From: Hyperoodon ampullatus
Lineage: Eukaryota; Chordata; Mammalia; Artiodactyla; Ziphiidae
Direction: 5' to 3'
NCBI GenBank assembly: GCA_949752795.1
Contig: OX457070.1
Coordinates: forward strand, 33,327,574 to 33,391,573
Length of the DNA stretch: 64,000 nt
The translations under genes and the position numbers were made by a program. Below the pieces are notes generated by a model. That model was not told the origin of the DNA. It worked only from the letters and a program-made list of their open reading frames with translations, and did no database searches. This document shows, piece after piece, positions 1 through 10,594 of this stretch; within the stretch, counting starts at the first letter, position 1; every line of letters begins with the position of its first letter.

Positions 1-960
1 CTCCTGCTAAGCACATGAGCCTCAAATACCTGTGGGACAAAATCAAAAGGCCTAATATATGTGAAACTGGAATCCCAGAAGAAGAGAGAGAGAGTGGGGC
101 ATAAACAATATTTAAAGAAATAATTGGTGATATTTCTCCAAGTTTAGTGGAAGTCATAATTTACAGACTCAGGAAACTCAGTGATCCAAAAGAAGGATAT
201 ATACAAAGAAAACCAAAAATATACACACTACTATATATAAAATAGATAACCAACAAGAATCTACTCTGTAGCACAGGGGACTATAATGGGAAAGAATCTA
301 ATATATATATATATATTCATTATATATAGTAGTGTGAATATATATATATATATATCTGAATCACTTTTGCTGTACACCTGAAACTAACACAACATTGTAA
401 ATCAACTATATTTCAATAAAAATTAGGAAAAAAAGACAAAGAAACCACAACAATTACACCAGACTCAATCTGCTGAACACCAAAGATAAAGAGAAAATTG
501 TGAAAGCAAGCAGAGAAAAATACATACAATGTACAACATAACAATGATTAGAAATACCACTGATTTCCCATCAGAAACTAGGAGGAAAGAGACACTGAGT
601 GGCAAAACAGTTAAAGGGCTGAAACAAAAAGCTATCAACCAAGAATTCTATAACCAGTGGAAATGTACTTCAAGAATCAAGGCAGAATAACAACATTTTC
701 AGATGAAAGAAAATAATTGGCAACTCGTAAGCATATAAGCGTGAAAATATTCCTCAAAAATGAGAGTTAAATAAAGATGTTTTAGGACAAAGATAATTTA
801 TTACCAGCAGACCTGTATGAAAAGACATTCTAAGAGAATTCTTTAAGCAGAGGAAGAGGATCCCAAAGGGAAGCTCAAAAACGCAGAAGAATAAAGATCC
901 ACAAAAAGGTGAAGGACATGGGTGAATCTAAATGAATATATAATGTAAGAACAATAATAA
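1..960 (+). mobile_element. Ancient HAL1/L1 ORF1-region remnant, split by a younger L1 tail
   Basis: Bases 1-202 and 436-960 read like the RNA-binding and C-terminal part of an old half-L1 (HAL1) ORF1. The phrases for 'gacaaaatcaaaaggcc', 'ggaatcccagaagaagag' and 'gaattctataaccagtgg' occur in the order expected for that gene. The frame is destroyed by substitutions and indels and no usable ORF remains. The copy is cut in two by an L1 3' end at 216-435. The right boundary near 960 is approximate. Assignment to HAL1 rather than another old L1 ORF1 is from memory of the consensus. Confidence 0.6.
216..435 (+). mobile_element. 5'-truncated L1 3' UTR insertion with target-site duplication
   Basis: A short L1 tail containing an imperfect (TA)n stretch at about 300-353 and the phrase 'gtacacctgaaactaacaca', followed by an A-rich end with AATAAA. 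It is bounded by ACAAAGAAAACCA (203-215) and ACAAAGAAACCA (436-447), which differ by one A. This is the duplication expected of target-primed reverse transcription, so it was a separate insertion into the older HAL1 remnant. Confidence 0.75.
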
Positions 961-1643
961 TAATATGGGATTTAAATATATATATGGAACAAACACAAAT
1001 GACAAAAATAACACAAAATCAGAGGAGTCAAGTAAAGTTAAAGTATTCTAAGTTCCATTCATTGTCTAGGAAAGGATACAAGTATTAATTTAGATTCAGT
1101 GTAATCTAGTATGTACCACCCCCTCACTTCAAGATTTAAGGACATATTCCTTCAGCTGTCACCTCTCTTTGAGAATTGTCATAAGCTTAAGAAGACCACC
1201 AGGGTAGCCTGCATCCAAGGACTGGTCAATGTGTGGATACAAAAGCCTGACCTACTCACCCAACTCTGAAGAGCCATCCAGCTTCAGAGGTCCCCTCGGG
1301 GTGGCTATAGGCCTTAGTTGTAAATGCAGTGAAACCTAACTTCTCCTCCTGCCAAACTTGCTTCCTTTCCTCCCTTTCCACTGGTGATAAGCCCAAGAGC
1401 ATCCCCCCAGCAGACTTCCTGAACACTAATCTCCATCTCAGACTTTGTCTCCTGGGGAACCAACCTCACCTGCAACATTAGATTAGATTTTCATAAATCA
1501 AAGTAGGTTTAAATTCTGGGGTAATAAAATAAAATAAAATAAAAATTAACAAACTAATAGAAGAGAGAAATGCAATAATAAAAAGTAATTCATCCAAAAT
1601 AAGGGAAGAAAAGAGACGGAAATTAAGACAAATAGAAAATAAG
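961..1643. other. Unassigned non-coding stretch
   Basis: AT-rich sequence with no recognised repeat head, no long ORF and no RNA gene. An (AAAAT)n run lies at about 1523-1543. Part may be a decayed retroelement, but nothing specific supports a call. Confidence 0.5.
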
Positions 1644-1833
1644 TACAGTTAAGTCCCCTATATATGAACGAGTTCCGTTCCGAGAGCACATTCGTTAAGT
1701 CCAATTTGTTCGTAAGTCCAACAAAGTTAGCCTAGTTACCCAACTAACACAATGGGCTATATAGTACTGTACTATAATAGGTTTATAATACTTCTCACAC
1801 AAATAATACCTTTAAAAAATAAAGAAAACTTTC

Positions 1834-2048
1834 GGGCTTCCCTGGTGGCGCAGTGGTTGAGAGTCCGCCTGCCGGTGCAGGGGACACGGGTTCGTGCTCC
1901 GGTCTGGGAAGATCCCACATGCCGCAGAGCGGCTAGGCCCATGAGCCATGGCCACTGAGCCTGTGCTCCGGAGCCTGTGCTCCGCAAGGGGAGAGGCCAC
2001 AACAGTGAGAGGCCCACCTACCGCAAAAAAATAAATAAATAAATAAAA
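1834..2048 (+). mobile_element. CHR-type tRNA-derived SINE (short form) inside the Tigger element
   Basis: It starts with GGGCTTCCCTGGTGGCGCAG, has a tRNA-like A box (TGGCGCAGTGGTTGAGAG) and B box (GGTTCGTGCTC), and ends in an A-rich (AAAT)n tail. The duplication ATAAAGAAAACTT flanks it at 1819-1831 and 2049-2061. It is younger than the transposon that hosts it. It contains a near-duplicate of the 'gagcctgtgctccg' block. No protein is encoded. Confidence 0.93.
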
Positions 2049-2150
2049 ATAAAGAAAACTTTTAAAACCTTACATTACCTTGAAAAGTACAGTAGTACAG
2101 TACAACAGCTGGCATCCAGGGGCTGGCATCGAGTGAAGAGGGAAGAAGAG

Positions 2151-2447
2151 TTACTGACTGGAGGAAGGAGAGGAGGGGGGAGATGGTAGAGCTGAAGGAT
2201 CGTCAGCAATAGGAGACGGAGGGCAAGCTGCAGTTTCACTCACGCCTGACGTTGATGGCACAGGTTCTGGTTCCTTGCTGGATTCAATTCTATCTACCCT
2301 CTTGAATAAACGATCCAGTGATGTCTGGGTAGTAGTAGCTCTTTTTTTCTTGTCATACATGACACAGTAGCACTGGATTCTATTCTGAACGGCTGCTGCA
2401 ACCTTCGTGTACAGTTCTACGTTCGGGTCCTGTGCCTCAAAACTCAC
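2151..2447 (-). pseudogene. C-terminal remnant of a Tigger (pogo-like) transposase
   Basis: An open stretch of 98 codons ending in a Ser/Pro-rich tail. It contains 'SLDRLFKRVDRIESSKEPEP', which I recognise as the C-terminal end of Tigger transposases, downstream of their DDE catalytic domain. The helix-turn-helix/CENPB DNA-binding region and the catalytic domain are absent, so it cannot transpose itself. It lies in the expected minus orientation within the TIR-bounded element. Confidence 0.7.
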
Positions 2448-2879
2448 AGTCCCTGACAGTGCACTAATAGTGCCTCCTCAAATAAAGAAAATCCCCTTAC
2501 CATTTCCTGTGTTATGAATCTCTTTGGTTCTTCAATTACTTCTTCTTCCTCTTGCCCTCTTCGTCCCTTCTCTGGGCCTCCAAGTCTATCAGGTCTTCAT
2601 TAGTAAGCTCCTCGTGTTGCACAGCAAGTAGTTCAATGAGGTCACACTCTTGCAGATCTAGCTTGAAATAAAGATACTGTACTACCATACTCTATACAGT
2701 ACTGTATAGTAAAGTACACAAAAGCACAACCACTTGTAGAGGATGCACGCATGTGACAAAATGCTCCAGACGCGTGAACTAACTTATGTGACTGGACATG
2801 CGAACGCACGTTCCCATCTTTGAAAGTTTGCAACTTGAAGGTTCATATGTAGGGGACTTGCTGTAGTAAAATTTTAAAA

Positions 2880-3765
2880 GACTGGAACAAGTTGGCCAGG
2901 TGACTGTTACACTTATGAAAAGATACTCAACCATTATTATTCAGGGAATTGCAAATTAAAGCAATATTATTATCCATCCATCAGATCTGGAAAAATTAAG
3001 AGAATGGTACCATTCAGGACTGGCAAAGTTTAGGGTTATGGCCACTCTTGGATATTGCTAGTGAGAATGTGAATTGTTACCACCATTAGCAAAAGTAAAC
3101 TGGTAGTATATATTTAAATTAGAAATATATTCATATTTACCCTTTGTGGCGGCAACTGGTTAGCTGTTCACAAAACCGGTCTCTTCTTCTTCCTGGGCAC
3201 ATCTAAACTACATTTGCCAGACTCCTTTGCAGCAGGTGACTGAATCCTAGCACAGGTATGACTTGAGTCACTTGTTGAAGGTAACAGGAACCCCACAATC
3301 TGGGCCCCTGAATGGCTATGTGGAGCAGAGACACCTAAGAACCTGGAACTAACTTGAACTTTTATTTTGTCTGAAATATGATATATTCAAGGGTCTATTT
3401 GTTACAGCAGTTAGCTTATTCTAACCTATACCTCTTTTTACTCACCAATATCACTTCTTGGAATCTGTCTTTAGAGGTAAATATAACAACACACTCTATG
3501 TGTAAGGAAACACATAACTAGAAAAACTAGAAACAGTCTAATTATCCATGGATAAGACAGAGTTGAATAAATTGTAATGCATCTGTACAAAGGAATATTA
3601 TGCATTTATTTTCCATGAGTTATCTCTATGCCTATTGATCTACAGAGACCTCCATGATGTACAGTTAAGAAAATATTAAGCTGATATAAATACTTAATAC
3701 AACTCTGTTTTATGGGAGGAAAAAAAATGACACATACATGTCTGTATATATTTGGATAGGGATGG
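2880..3765 (+). mobile_element. Ancient L1 remnant (ORF2 3' end and 3' UTR), interrupted by LTR-like sequence
   Basis: 2925-3141 and 3425-3765 match the order of old L1 ORF2 C-terminal coding sequence, with phrases such as 'gaaaagatactcaaccatt', 'gggaattgcaaattaaagc' and 'atccatggataagacag'. All frames are broken. A foreign segment at about 3142-3424 separates the two halves. Boundaries are approximate. Confidence 0.55.
3142..3424 (+). mobile_element. Probable MaLR-like LTR fragment inside ancient L1
   Basis: This roughly 280-bp block interrupts the old L1. Its end, 'tttgttacagcagttagctt', resembles the 3' end of ERVL-MaLR (MLT1-like) LTRs. TATTTACC-like sequence lies near the left junction and TATACC at the right, but no clean 5-bp duplication is visible. 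The family call is tentative. Confidence 0.35.
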
Positions 3766-3892
3766 AGATAAGTTTTCAAAGATTCTTTCTTTCCATCTTT
3801 CTGTTCTGCTCTCCCAGCCATGTTGGCTTTTGTCCTCAGGCCTGTTCCTTCATGGTGGCAGATGACTGTGGATGTTTTGTTTGGTTGGTTGG

Positions 3893-4134
3893 TTTTTAAT
3901 TGGGGTATAGTTGCTTTACAATGTTGTGTTAGTTTCTGCTGTACAACGAAGTGAATCAGCTATATGCATATATATATCCACTCCCTCTTGGACCTCCCTC
4001 CCACCCCCCTCCATCCCATCCATCTAGGTCACCACAGAGCACCGAGCTGAGCTCCCTGAGCTATACAGCAGATTCCCACTAGCTGTCTGTTTTACACTTG
4101 GCAGTGCACATACGTCAGTCCCAATCTCCCAATG
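3893..4134 (-). mobile_element. L1 3' UTR fragment (5'-truncated)
   Basis: In minus orientation this has the cetartiodactyl L1 3' UTR, visible as 'ggggtatagttgctttacaa' followed by 'gtgaatcagctatatgcata' and a pyrimidine-rich CCCTCCCACCC block. The same block occurs at 6.8, 15.9, 43.9 and 45.3 kb. It is more diverged than those copies, so probably older. No coding sequence is retained. Confidence 0.75.
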
Positions 4135-4739
4135 TTTTAAGCATTTGAGCTCACGCAACGTGTAAGAGAGAACAGGAATCTGGCAAATGTAGCATCCTTG
4201 TATCACTTTTTAATAACAAAGAAAACTTCCAGAAGCACCCCGACACCCTAGCAGATTTCTCCTTGCAACTCAGCCAGGATTGTACTACATGCCAAGTTCC
4301 CGCAGCAACCACTAAAAAGTATAACAGATTCCCTTGTTTGGCTTAGAGTAATCAGGATGCCCCCTCTGCATTGGGGCAGGACTTGATTTCCCCCGAAGTA
4401 TGTAGCGGCCTGATAACCCAACCAAAACAGTGGTCTGTTGGCAGGGAGTTAGGGGGAATGATGGTGGAGAAGGCAATCGATATCTTCTGTACCTGGAAAA
4501 AAGCCATAAATAGATGGTGCTTTGAGGGCTATTATTTTTCATCAATAATGCTGGTAGGTGTTCAAGCCACCCTAATGCAATTCATATATCAACTCTCAAA
4601 GAAAAGGGAAAAGAAAAATCAAGGAGATGGAGATCAAGTTTCACCCAAAACTATAAAGCTCCAAAGAAAATGCCCCACATGGACTATGTATATTCTTACT
4701 TCAGTGCTTTCACTTGTGCAGTATGAACTTGCCTCACCC

Positions 4740-4777
<38 letters not shown>

Positions 4778-5221
4778 CTATATGGCTTACCCTCTTGTCT
4801 TCCAATCCAGACTTCACTTTGAGTCTTCCACAGCTTGGAAGCTTGTCTAACTAGTCTAACTTACAATAATTTCTCAGTTCTCTGTATTCCTTGAGAATTT
4901 ATAGTATATATCATGAAATCTGTCATTGAATTACAGTATACATTCTCTGGAACTACTCGTTTATCTACATGATTATAACAGGATGTTAAAATGGGACTCT
5001 TTCTCAGTTTCCCCAGGGACACCTAGAAAATAGGTGCTGGCTATCCTTACCTTCTAAAGCAAGATGTTAAACCACCTGTGTGAGAATTGTAAACAGAAGT
5101 TCTTATAATCAGTTTTGTGACTCTTGTCCTCAATGATATAAAAAGTTGAAATTGAAGAAGTTGGGAATTGGAGAGGTTTTCATTCCCCTAGTAATGTGTG
5201 TTTTGTCTCAATATCCTCTAT
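4135..5221. other. Unassigned stretch with a CA microsatellite
   Basis: No recognised gene. A frame of 159 codons at 4371-4850 runs through the CA microsatellite and has no family resemblance. The part at 4220-4620 has the texture of an old retroelement, but I cannot place it. Confidence 0.45.
4742..4775. repeat. (CA)n microsatellite
   Basis: About 17 uninterrupted CA units. Likely length-polymorphic. Confidence 0.97.
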
Positions 5222-5477
5222 AGGATTGGCTTCAACCACAAGTGAGAGCAAAACCGAAACAGCAGTGACTTCTAAAAGGTAGAACTGGGGCTTCCCTGGT
5301 GGCGCAGTGGTTGAGAGTCCGCCTGCCGATGCAGGGGACACGGGTTCGTGCCCCGGCCTGGGAGGATCCCACATGCCGCGGAGCGGCTTGGCCCATGAGC
5401 CATGGCCATTGAGCCTGCGTGTCCGGAGCCTGTGCTCCGCAACGGGAGAGGCCACAACAGTGAGAGGCCCACATACC

Positions 5478-5510
<33 letters not shown>

Positions 5511-5790
5511 TAGAACTGTATTTCTCTCTCATATAAATGTGTAAATTAATGGTTCAGGGCTGCAATGGTGAGTCCATCCACATTTCCATCAGTAGAAAGG
5601 CTAAAAGGGAAAGAGAAAGTGTCCTCCTTTTAAGGACACTTCCTAGAAGCTGCACACACATTCTTTATCTTCCACTGGCCAGGATGTGGTAACATAGCTA
5701 ACCCTAGTTACAAAGGGATGGGAGGAGATGGGGAAATGTAGTCTTTATACCAGAAAGCCACATACCCAGTTAAAAGTCTAAGGCAACATT
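5222..5790 (+). repeat. Older dispersed mammalian repeat, first copy (family not assigned)
   Basis: The flanks of the SINE at 5288 share ordered blocks with a second copy at about 9530-9930: 'tttctctctcatata', 'aaatgtagtctttata' and a following 'ccagaaagccac'. The shared order indicates one ancient dispersed repeat family. I do not recognise the name with certainty. Confidence 0.45.
5288..5504 (+). mobile_element. CHR-type tRNA-derived SINE (short form)
   Basis: Complete from the GGGCTTCCCTGG head to a poly-A tail of about 28 A. It has a perfect 14-bp duplication, AAAAGGTAGAACTG, at 5274-5287 and 5505-5518. The insertion site TCT/AAAA fits the L1 endonuclease. It interrupts the older dispersed repeat. 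Confidence 0.95.
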
Positions 5791-6118
5791 GCCACAGAGG
5801 AAGGGAAGAACAGATATAGCAAGAAATCTAGCTGCTTCTTCCACAGTCCACCACTTCCACCCTAAAAATAACATGTGTGTCCTTTTTAGAAGACATAGAA
5901 CACACCCATACTCTTCATAAAAGAAGACAACACAAGCAGTAACTGCATTCAGCTTAAATGCAGGACATGTGAGTAATGCTGTCTTCTCTACCAGGCCCAG
6001 ATGGAGCTCTTAATGGTCAGGTGATCTATGACTAATAGTAAGTTATCCTCCCATCACACACCTAAAATAAAACTGGTAGAAAAGAAATAAGATAACAGCA
6101 ATAAAAAATCCCACTTGA
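5791..6118. other. Unassigned non-coding stretch
   Basis: I see no gene or recognised repeat here. The last 16 bases are the left copy of the next SINE's duplication. Confidence 0.5.
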
Positions 6119-6319
6119 GGGCTTCCCTGGTGGCGCAGTGGTTGAGAGTCTGCCTGCCGATGCAGCAAACACGGGTTCGTGCCCCGGTCTGGGAAGATCC
6201 CACATGCCGCGGAGCGGCTGGGCCCGTGAGTCATGGCCACTGAGCCTGCGCGTTCGGAGCTTGTGCTCCACAGCGGGAGAGGCCCCAACAGTGAGAGGCC
6301 CGCGTACCGCCAAAAAAAA
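6119..6319 (+). mobile_element. CHR-type tRNA-derived SINE (short form)
   Basis: Standard head, B box GGTTCGTGCCC and A tail. The 16-bp duplication AAAAAATCCCACTTGA is at 6103-6118 and about 6320-6335. Confidence 0.95.
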
Positions 6320-6335
6320 AAAAAATCCCACTTGA

Positions 6336-6778
6336 AAATGGAGAAAATGGGAAATGTCCAGAAGTCACTGGCCCATAACTATTGTCATAGCCCACTGGTC
6401 AGGAACAGCAAAGATTCCCCTCTTTAATAGTAGAGTCAGTTCCCTGGTTAGACCATCTGGCAGCCTCTCATTCTCCTTCCTGAGAAGAATTCCCTTGTGC
6501 ATTAGCCCTGGCTTAGCTCTCTGGAAGGTTCTTCCTTAACCATCACCCTCTGGACCACATGTGAAAACAGCCTTGGAGAGTACACGTGACCCTCTCTTAC
6601 TGCCTGTTTCCACTAATGCAGGTTCAGGAACCAGGCATTACTACAGAGGCTGATGGTCACAGGCTTTTTTTTTTTCCAAAAGAATTCCTTCAAAATCTTA
6701 GTTACACTTCCGGTCTGTTTGTTTCTATGCGTGAAAAACCATACTGAAAGATCACATCTAGACAAGAGTTTTTTTTTT
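6336..6778. other. Unassigned non-coding stretch
   Basis: Unique-looking sequence between the SINE and the L1 tail. No gene, RNA or recognised repeat is visible. Short T runs at 6665-6676 only. Confidence 0.5.
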
Positions 6779-8929
6779 TTTTAACATCTTTATTGGAGTA
6801 TAATTGCTTTACAATGTTGTGTTAGTTTCTGCTGTATAACAAAGTGAATCAGCTATATGTATACATATCTCCCCACATCCCCAGCTCTTGCATCTCCCTC
6901 CCACCCTCCCTATCCCACCCGTCTAGGTTGTCACAGAGCATCGAGCTGATCTCCCTGTGCTATGCAGCAGCTTCCTGCTAGCTATCTATTTTACATTTGG
7001 TAGTGTATATATGTCAATGCTACACTCTCACTTCGTCCCAGCTTACCCTTCCCCCTCCCTGTGTCCTCAAGTCTGTTCTCTACGTCTGTGTCTTTATTCC
7101 CGCCCTGCCACTAGGTTCATCAGTACCAGTTTTTAGACTCCATATATATGCATTAGCATATTGCATTTGTTTTTCTCTTTCTGACTTACTTCACTCTGTA
7201 TGACAGAGTCTAAGTCCATCCACCTCACTACAAATAACTCAATTTCTTTTCTTTTTATGGCTAAGTAATTCTCCATTGTATATATGTGCCACATCTTTAT
7301 CCATTCATCTGTCGATGGACAGTTAGGTTGCTTAGCTATTGTAAATAGTGTTGCAATGAACATTGTGGTACATGTATCTTTTTGATTTATGGTTTCCTCA
7401 GGGTATGTCCCAGTAGTTGGATTGCTGGGTCATATGGTAGTTCTATTTGTAGTTTTTTAAGGAACCTCCATACTGTTCTCCAGAGTGGCTGTATCAATTT
7501 ACATTACCACCAACAGTGCAAGAGGGTTCCCTTTTCTCCACACCCTCTCCAGCATTTATTGTTTGTAGACTTTTTGAAGATGGCCATTCTGACCAGTGTG
7601 AGGTAATACCTCATTGTAGTTTTGATTTGCATTCCTCTAATGATTAGTGATGTTGAGCATCCTTTCATGTGTTTGTTGGCAATCTGCATATCTTCTTTGG
7701 AAAAATGTCTGTTTAACTTTTCCGCCCATTTTTGGATTGGGTTGTTTGTTTTTTTGATATTGAGCTGCATGAGCTGCTTGTAGATTTTGGAGATTAATCC
7801 CTTGTCAGTTGCTTCATTTGCAAATATTTTCTCCCATTCTGAGGGTTGTCTTTTCGTCTTGTTTATGGTTTCCTTTGCTGTTCCAAAGCTTTCAAGTTTC
7901 ATTAGGTCCCACTTGTTTATTTTTGTTTTTATTTCCATTTCTCTAGGAGGGGTGTCAAAAAGGATCTTGATGTGATTTCTGTAATAGAGTGTTCTGCTTA
8001 TGTTTTCCTCTAAGAGTTTTATAGCATCTGGCCTTACATTTAGGTCTTTAATCCATTTTGAGTTTATTTTTGTATATGGTGTTAGGGAATGTTCTAATTT
8101 CATTCTGTTACATGTAGCTGTCCAGTTTTCCCAGAACCACTTATTGAAGAGGTTTTCTTTTCTCCATTGTATATTCTTGCCTCCTTTATCAAAGATAAGG
8201 TGACCATATGTGCATGGGTTTATCTCTGGGCTTTGTATCCTGTTCCATTGATCTATATTTCTGTTTTTGTGTCACTACCATACTGTCTTGATTACTGTAG
8301 CTTTGTAGTATAGTCTGAAGTCAGGGAGCCTGATTCCTCCAGCTCTGTTTTTCGTTCTCAAGTTTGCTTTGGCTATTTGGGGTCTTTTGTGTTTCCATAC
8401 AAATTGTGAAATTTTTTGTTCCAGTTCTGTGAAAAATGCCATTGGTAGTTTAACAGAGATTGCACTGAATCTGTAGATTGCTTTGGGTAGTAGAGTCATT
8501 TTCACAATGTTGATTCTTCCAATCCAAGAACATGGTATATCTTTCCATGTGTTTGTATCGTCTTTGATTTCTTTCATCAGTGTCTTATAGTTTTCTGCAT
8601 ACAGGTCTTTTGTCTCCTTAGGTAGGTTTATTCCTAGGTATTTTATTCTTTTTGTTGCAATGGTAAATGGGAGTGTTTCCTTAATTCCTCTTTCGGATTT
8701 TTCATTGTTAGTGTATAGGAACACAAGAGATTTCTGTGCATTAATTTTGTATCCTGCTACTTTACCAAATTCATTGATTAGCTCTAGTAGTTTTCTGGTG
8801 GCATCTTCAGGATTTTCTATGTATAGTATCATGTCATCTGCAAACAGTGACGGTTTTACTTCTTCTTTTCCGATTTGGATTCCTTTTATTTCTTTTTCTT
8901 CTCTGATTGCCATGGCTAAAACTTCCAAA
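6779..8929 (-). mobile_element. 5'-truncated L1, about 2.15 kb
   Basis: The poly-T at 6779 marks the 3' tail of a minus-strand L1. The 3' UTR runs to about 7132 and the ORF2 C-terminal part follows to 8929, where L1 homology stops inside the reverse transcriptase region ('gccatggctaaaacttccaa'). I found no target-site duplication. The copy is more decayed than the full-length L1 at 15.9 kb. Confidence 0.93.
7133..8929 (-). pseudogene. Broken L1 ORF2 C-terminal half
   Basis: The frame is split among at least three segments (8275-8929, 7504-8103 and 7133-7363). The first keeps the reverse transcriptase box '[20 protein letters not shown]'. Later segments hold the Cys-rich C-terminal part ([15 protein letters not shown]) and the final 'MLMHIYGV'. 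Indels and stops separate them. The endonuclease domain is absent because of 5' truncation. The open frame at the upstream end runs from L1 into flanking non-L1 sequence up to 9057, which is coincidental. Confidence 0.9.
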
Positions 8930-9000
8930 CAGTGCGGCCCCAGTTCATAACAGGCCACAGACTGGTCCTTGGTCTGGGGGTTGGGGACCCGTGTCTTAAA
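8930..9000. repeat. Possible hAT-type DNA transposon fragment at the L1 junction
   Basis: The sequence 'gcggccccagttcataacag' and 'ggttggggacccgtg' resemble the GC-rich ends of a mammalian hAT element. Only about 65 bp are seen, so the call is weak. Confidence 0.3.
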
Positions 9001-9529
9001 GGAAGTTGCATGAAGAAGGCTTGGGGCTACAGTGTTACATCCTACCAAGCCTGCCATTGATAGCCACCTCTTAAAACTGCTTCAATTTGTGGTACAGACA
9101 CAGCTTTTTCAACACTTCAAAGACCCCAATTGCTAGGCTTTCAGTCAAATTAGAATGCAGGCAGCAGCCAAAGTGTCTCCCTTTGCAAAGGGATAGTGCC
9201 TTCCATCTCTGCTTGCAGCCACACCAGCTCTCTGCTGAATTCAGCACTCTCTTGCAGGACTTGGCTAAAAACAGCAATAAGCATCCAACACCACCAACAT
9301 TCTCACCTTTTTTCTACCACTCCCATTAATATGTGGCCTGCCATCCAAGGTACAGCAGATAACAGTTTGACCAAATGTTTTGCTACTACTTAACAGGAGG
9401 TACCATTTTTCTAGCCTGCAATACCTGTGTCCTTGTGGCCCACCATCTACCAAAGCTCATGCTTAGCAGTCCATTTCAGGATAAAGTTCTGAATTATTTA
9501 GGATTAGGTTTGATTCCATCAGGAAACCT
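9001..9529. other. Unassigned non-coding stretch
   Basis: No recognised repeat or gene. Short frames on both strands overlap each other and lack family resemblance. Confidence 0.45.
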
Positions 9530-9930
9530 GTAATGGCAGTGGGGTTTAAAGATGGAAGTTTACTTGTCTCTCACATGAAAGTTTTGGTAGGCCATCTGTG
9601 TGTGATGGCTCCACATACCAGGGGCCCAGGCTCCATCTAGCTTGTTGCTCTTCCTCCACTTCTGGGACCAAGATGGCTCTTCCAGGTCGGCCAGCTGCAT
9701 TCCATGCAGCAGCAAAGGGGATGAGGAGAAGGGTATGCCTTCTCCCTTTAAAGGCATTTCCTGAAAATTGCCTACATTACTCCAACTCAATATGCCATTG
9801 ATCAGAATTTAGTCACATGGCCATGTCTAGCTGCAAGGGAAACTGAGACATGTAGTCTTTATTCTGGGAAGCCATGTTTACACTGTAGAAAGAAGTGGAA
9901 CAAATATTGGGGGATAACTTGTGTTTTCTG
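9530..9930 (+). repeat. Older dispersed mammalian repeat, second copy (family not assigned)
   Basis: Shares block order with 5222-5790: 'acttgtctctcacatgaaag', then 'cctttaaaggcatttcctga', then 'acatgtagtctttattctgg' and 'gaagccatg'. It is probably an old LTR or LINE fragment. The frames at 9560-9801 lie within it and are not genes. Confidence 0.45.
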
Positions 9931-10416
9931 CTAAAGTGGTGCTTCTCCTTACCTCAAGCCTAATGGAGGGAGCTTCAGGGAGACCACTGAGAGCTTGCCC
10001 AGGCTCCTGAAGTCTGTGGAGCACTAGAGGCTAGTGTCAGACCCCTTCTTGGACAAGCCTGAGAGGCTGTCTAGGGTGACTGCCTGGTCTGAAAGTAGAG
10101 AGAGGAGGGGGTGTCCCACACAACTGAGAGAGAGAGAGCCAGCCTGGTGCCATCCTAAAGAGACTCTGTCTAAGGTAACCTTCTAGGGCACATTAGACCC
10201 TCCAGCCTTTACCTCTCCTCCCCACATCAGCACGCCAACCACAAAGCAGTCAGCAACTCTAGTGAACACGTTGGCAGAGGGGAAAAGACTTGTAAGGTGA
10301 GAAGTAGAAGTTTCCCGTGCCCTCCTCCCAAGCCAGAAGAAGAAAGGGGAAGAAGCTTTAAGTTGCAATAAATTTTGAACTTTCCCTTATTTCTCTGGAA
10401 TTGCGTATTTCATTTT
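9931..10416. other. Unassigned non-coding stretch
   Basis: No recognised repeat or gene. GA-rich patch near 10097-10138. Confidence 0.5.
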
Positions 10417-10594
10417 CAATGGTTCTCCATCCTGGCTGCCCACTGGGATCACCTGAGGAGCTCTGAAAGTTCCTGATGCCTGGATGCCATCCCCAGAGAC
10501 ACTGGTTTCATTGGTCTGGGGAGAAGCTTGGACACTGATATTCTTTTTAAATGCCCAGGCAATTCTGATGGGTAGCCTGGGTTGAAAACCATTG
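10417..10594. mobile_element. Non-autonomous hAT-Charlie-like DNA transposon remnant
   Basis: The left end CAATGGTTCTCCA and the complement of the right end CAATGGTTTTCAA form imperfect terminal inverted repeats. The interior 'gggatcacctgaggagctct' is typical of short mammalian hAT-Charlie derivatives. The expected 8-bp duplication is no longer recognisable. Confidence 0.6.

Larger units (their letters stand above)
1646..2863 (-). mobile_element. Tigger/pogo-type DNA transposon with both TIRs and TA duplication
   Basis: The left end reads CAGTTAAGTCCCCTATATAT and the complement of the right end reads CTACAGCAAGTCCCCTACAT, so the two ends form terminal inverted repeats. Both are flanked by TA (1644-1645 and 2864-2865), the target of Tc1/mariner-superfamily elements. 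The inside contains a C-terminal transposase fragment on the minus strand. At about 1.2 kb (1.0 kb without the nested SINE) it is an internally deleted copy. The TIRs and surviving frame are little decayed for a mammalian DNA transposon. The exact family name is not certain. Confidence 0.85.

Noticed and set aside
1834..2048. Possible tRNA gene from A and B box matches.
   Set aside because: The boxes belong to SINE heads. There is no intact cloverleaf and there are ten near-identical copies.
4371..4850. A 159-codon frame crossing the CA microsatellite.
   Set aside because: A TH repeat from the microsatellite keeps it open. There is no recognisable domain.
5180..5532. Many short peptides with 'SRSAACGI' or 'GGLSTTAPPGKP' wording near SINE copies throughout the window.
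   Set aside because: They are translations of the CHR SINE in various frames, not genes.
8275..9057. A 260-codon minus-strand frame resembling a complete small protein.
   Set aside because: It is an L1 reverse transcriptase fragment that happens to run open into flanking non-L1 sequence at 8930.
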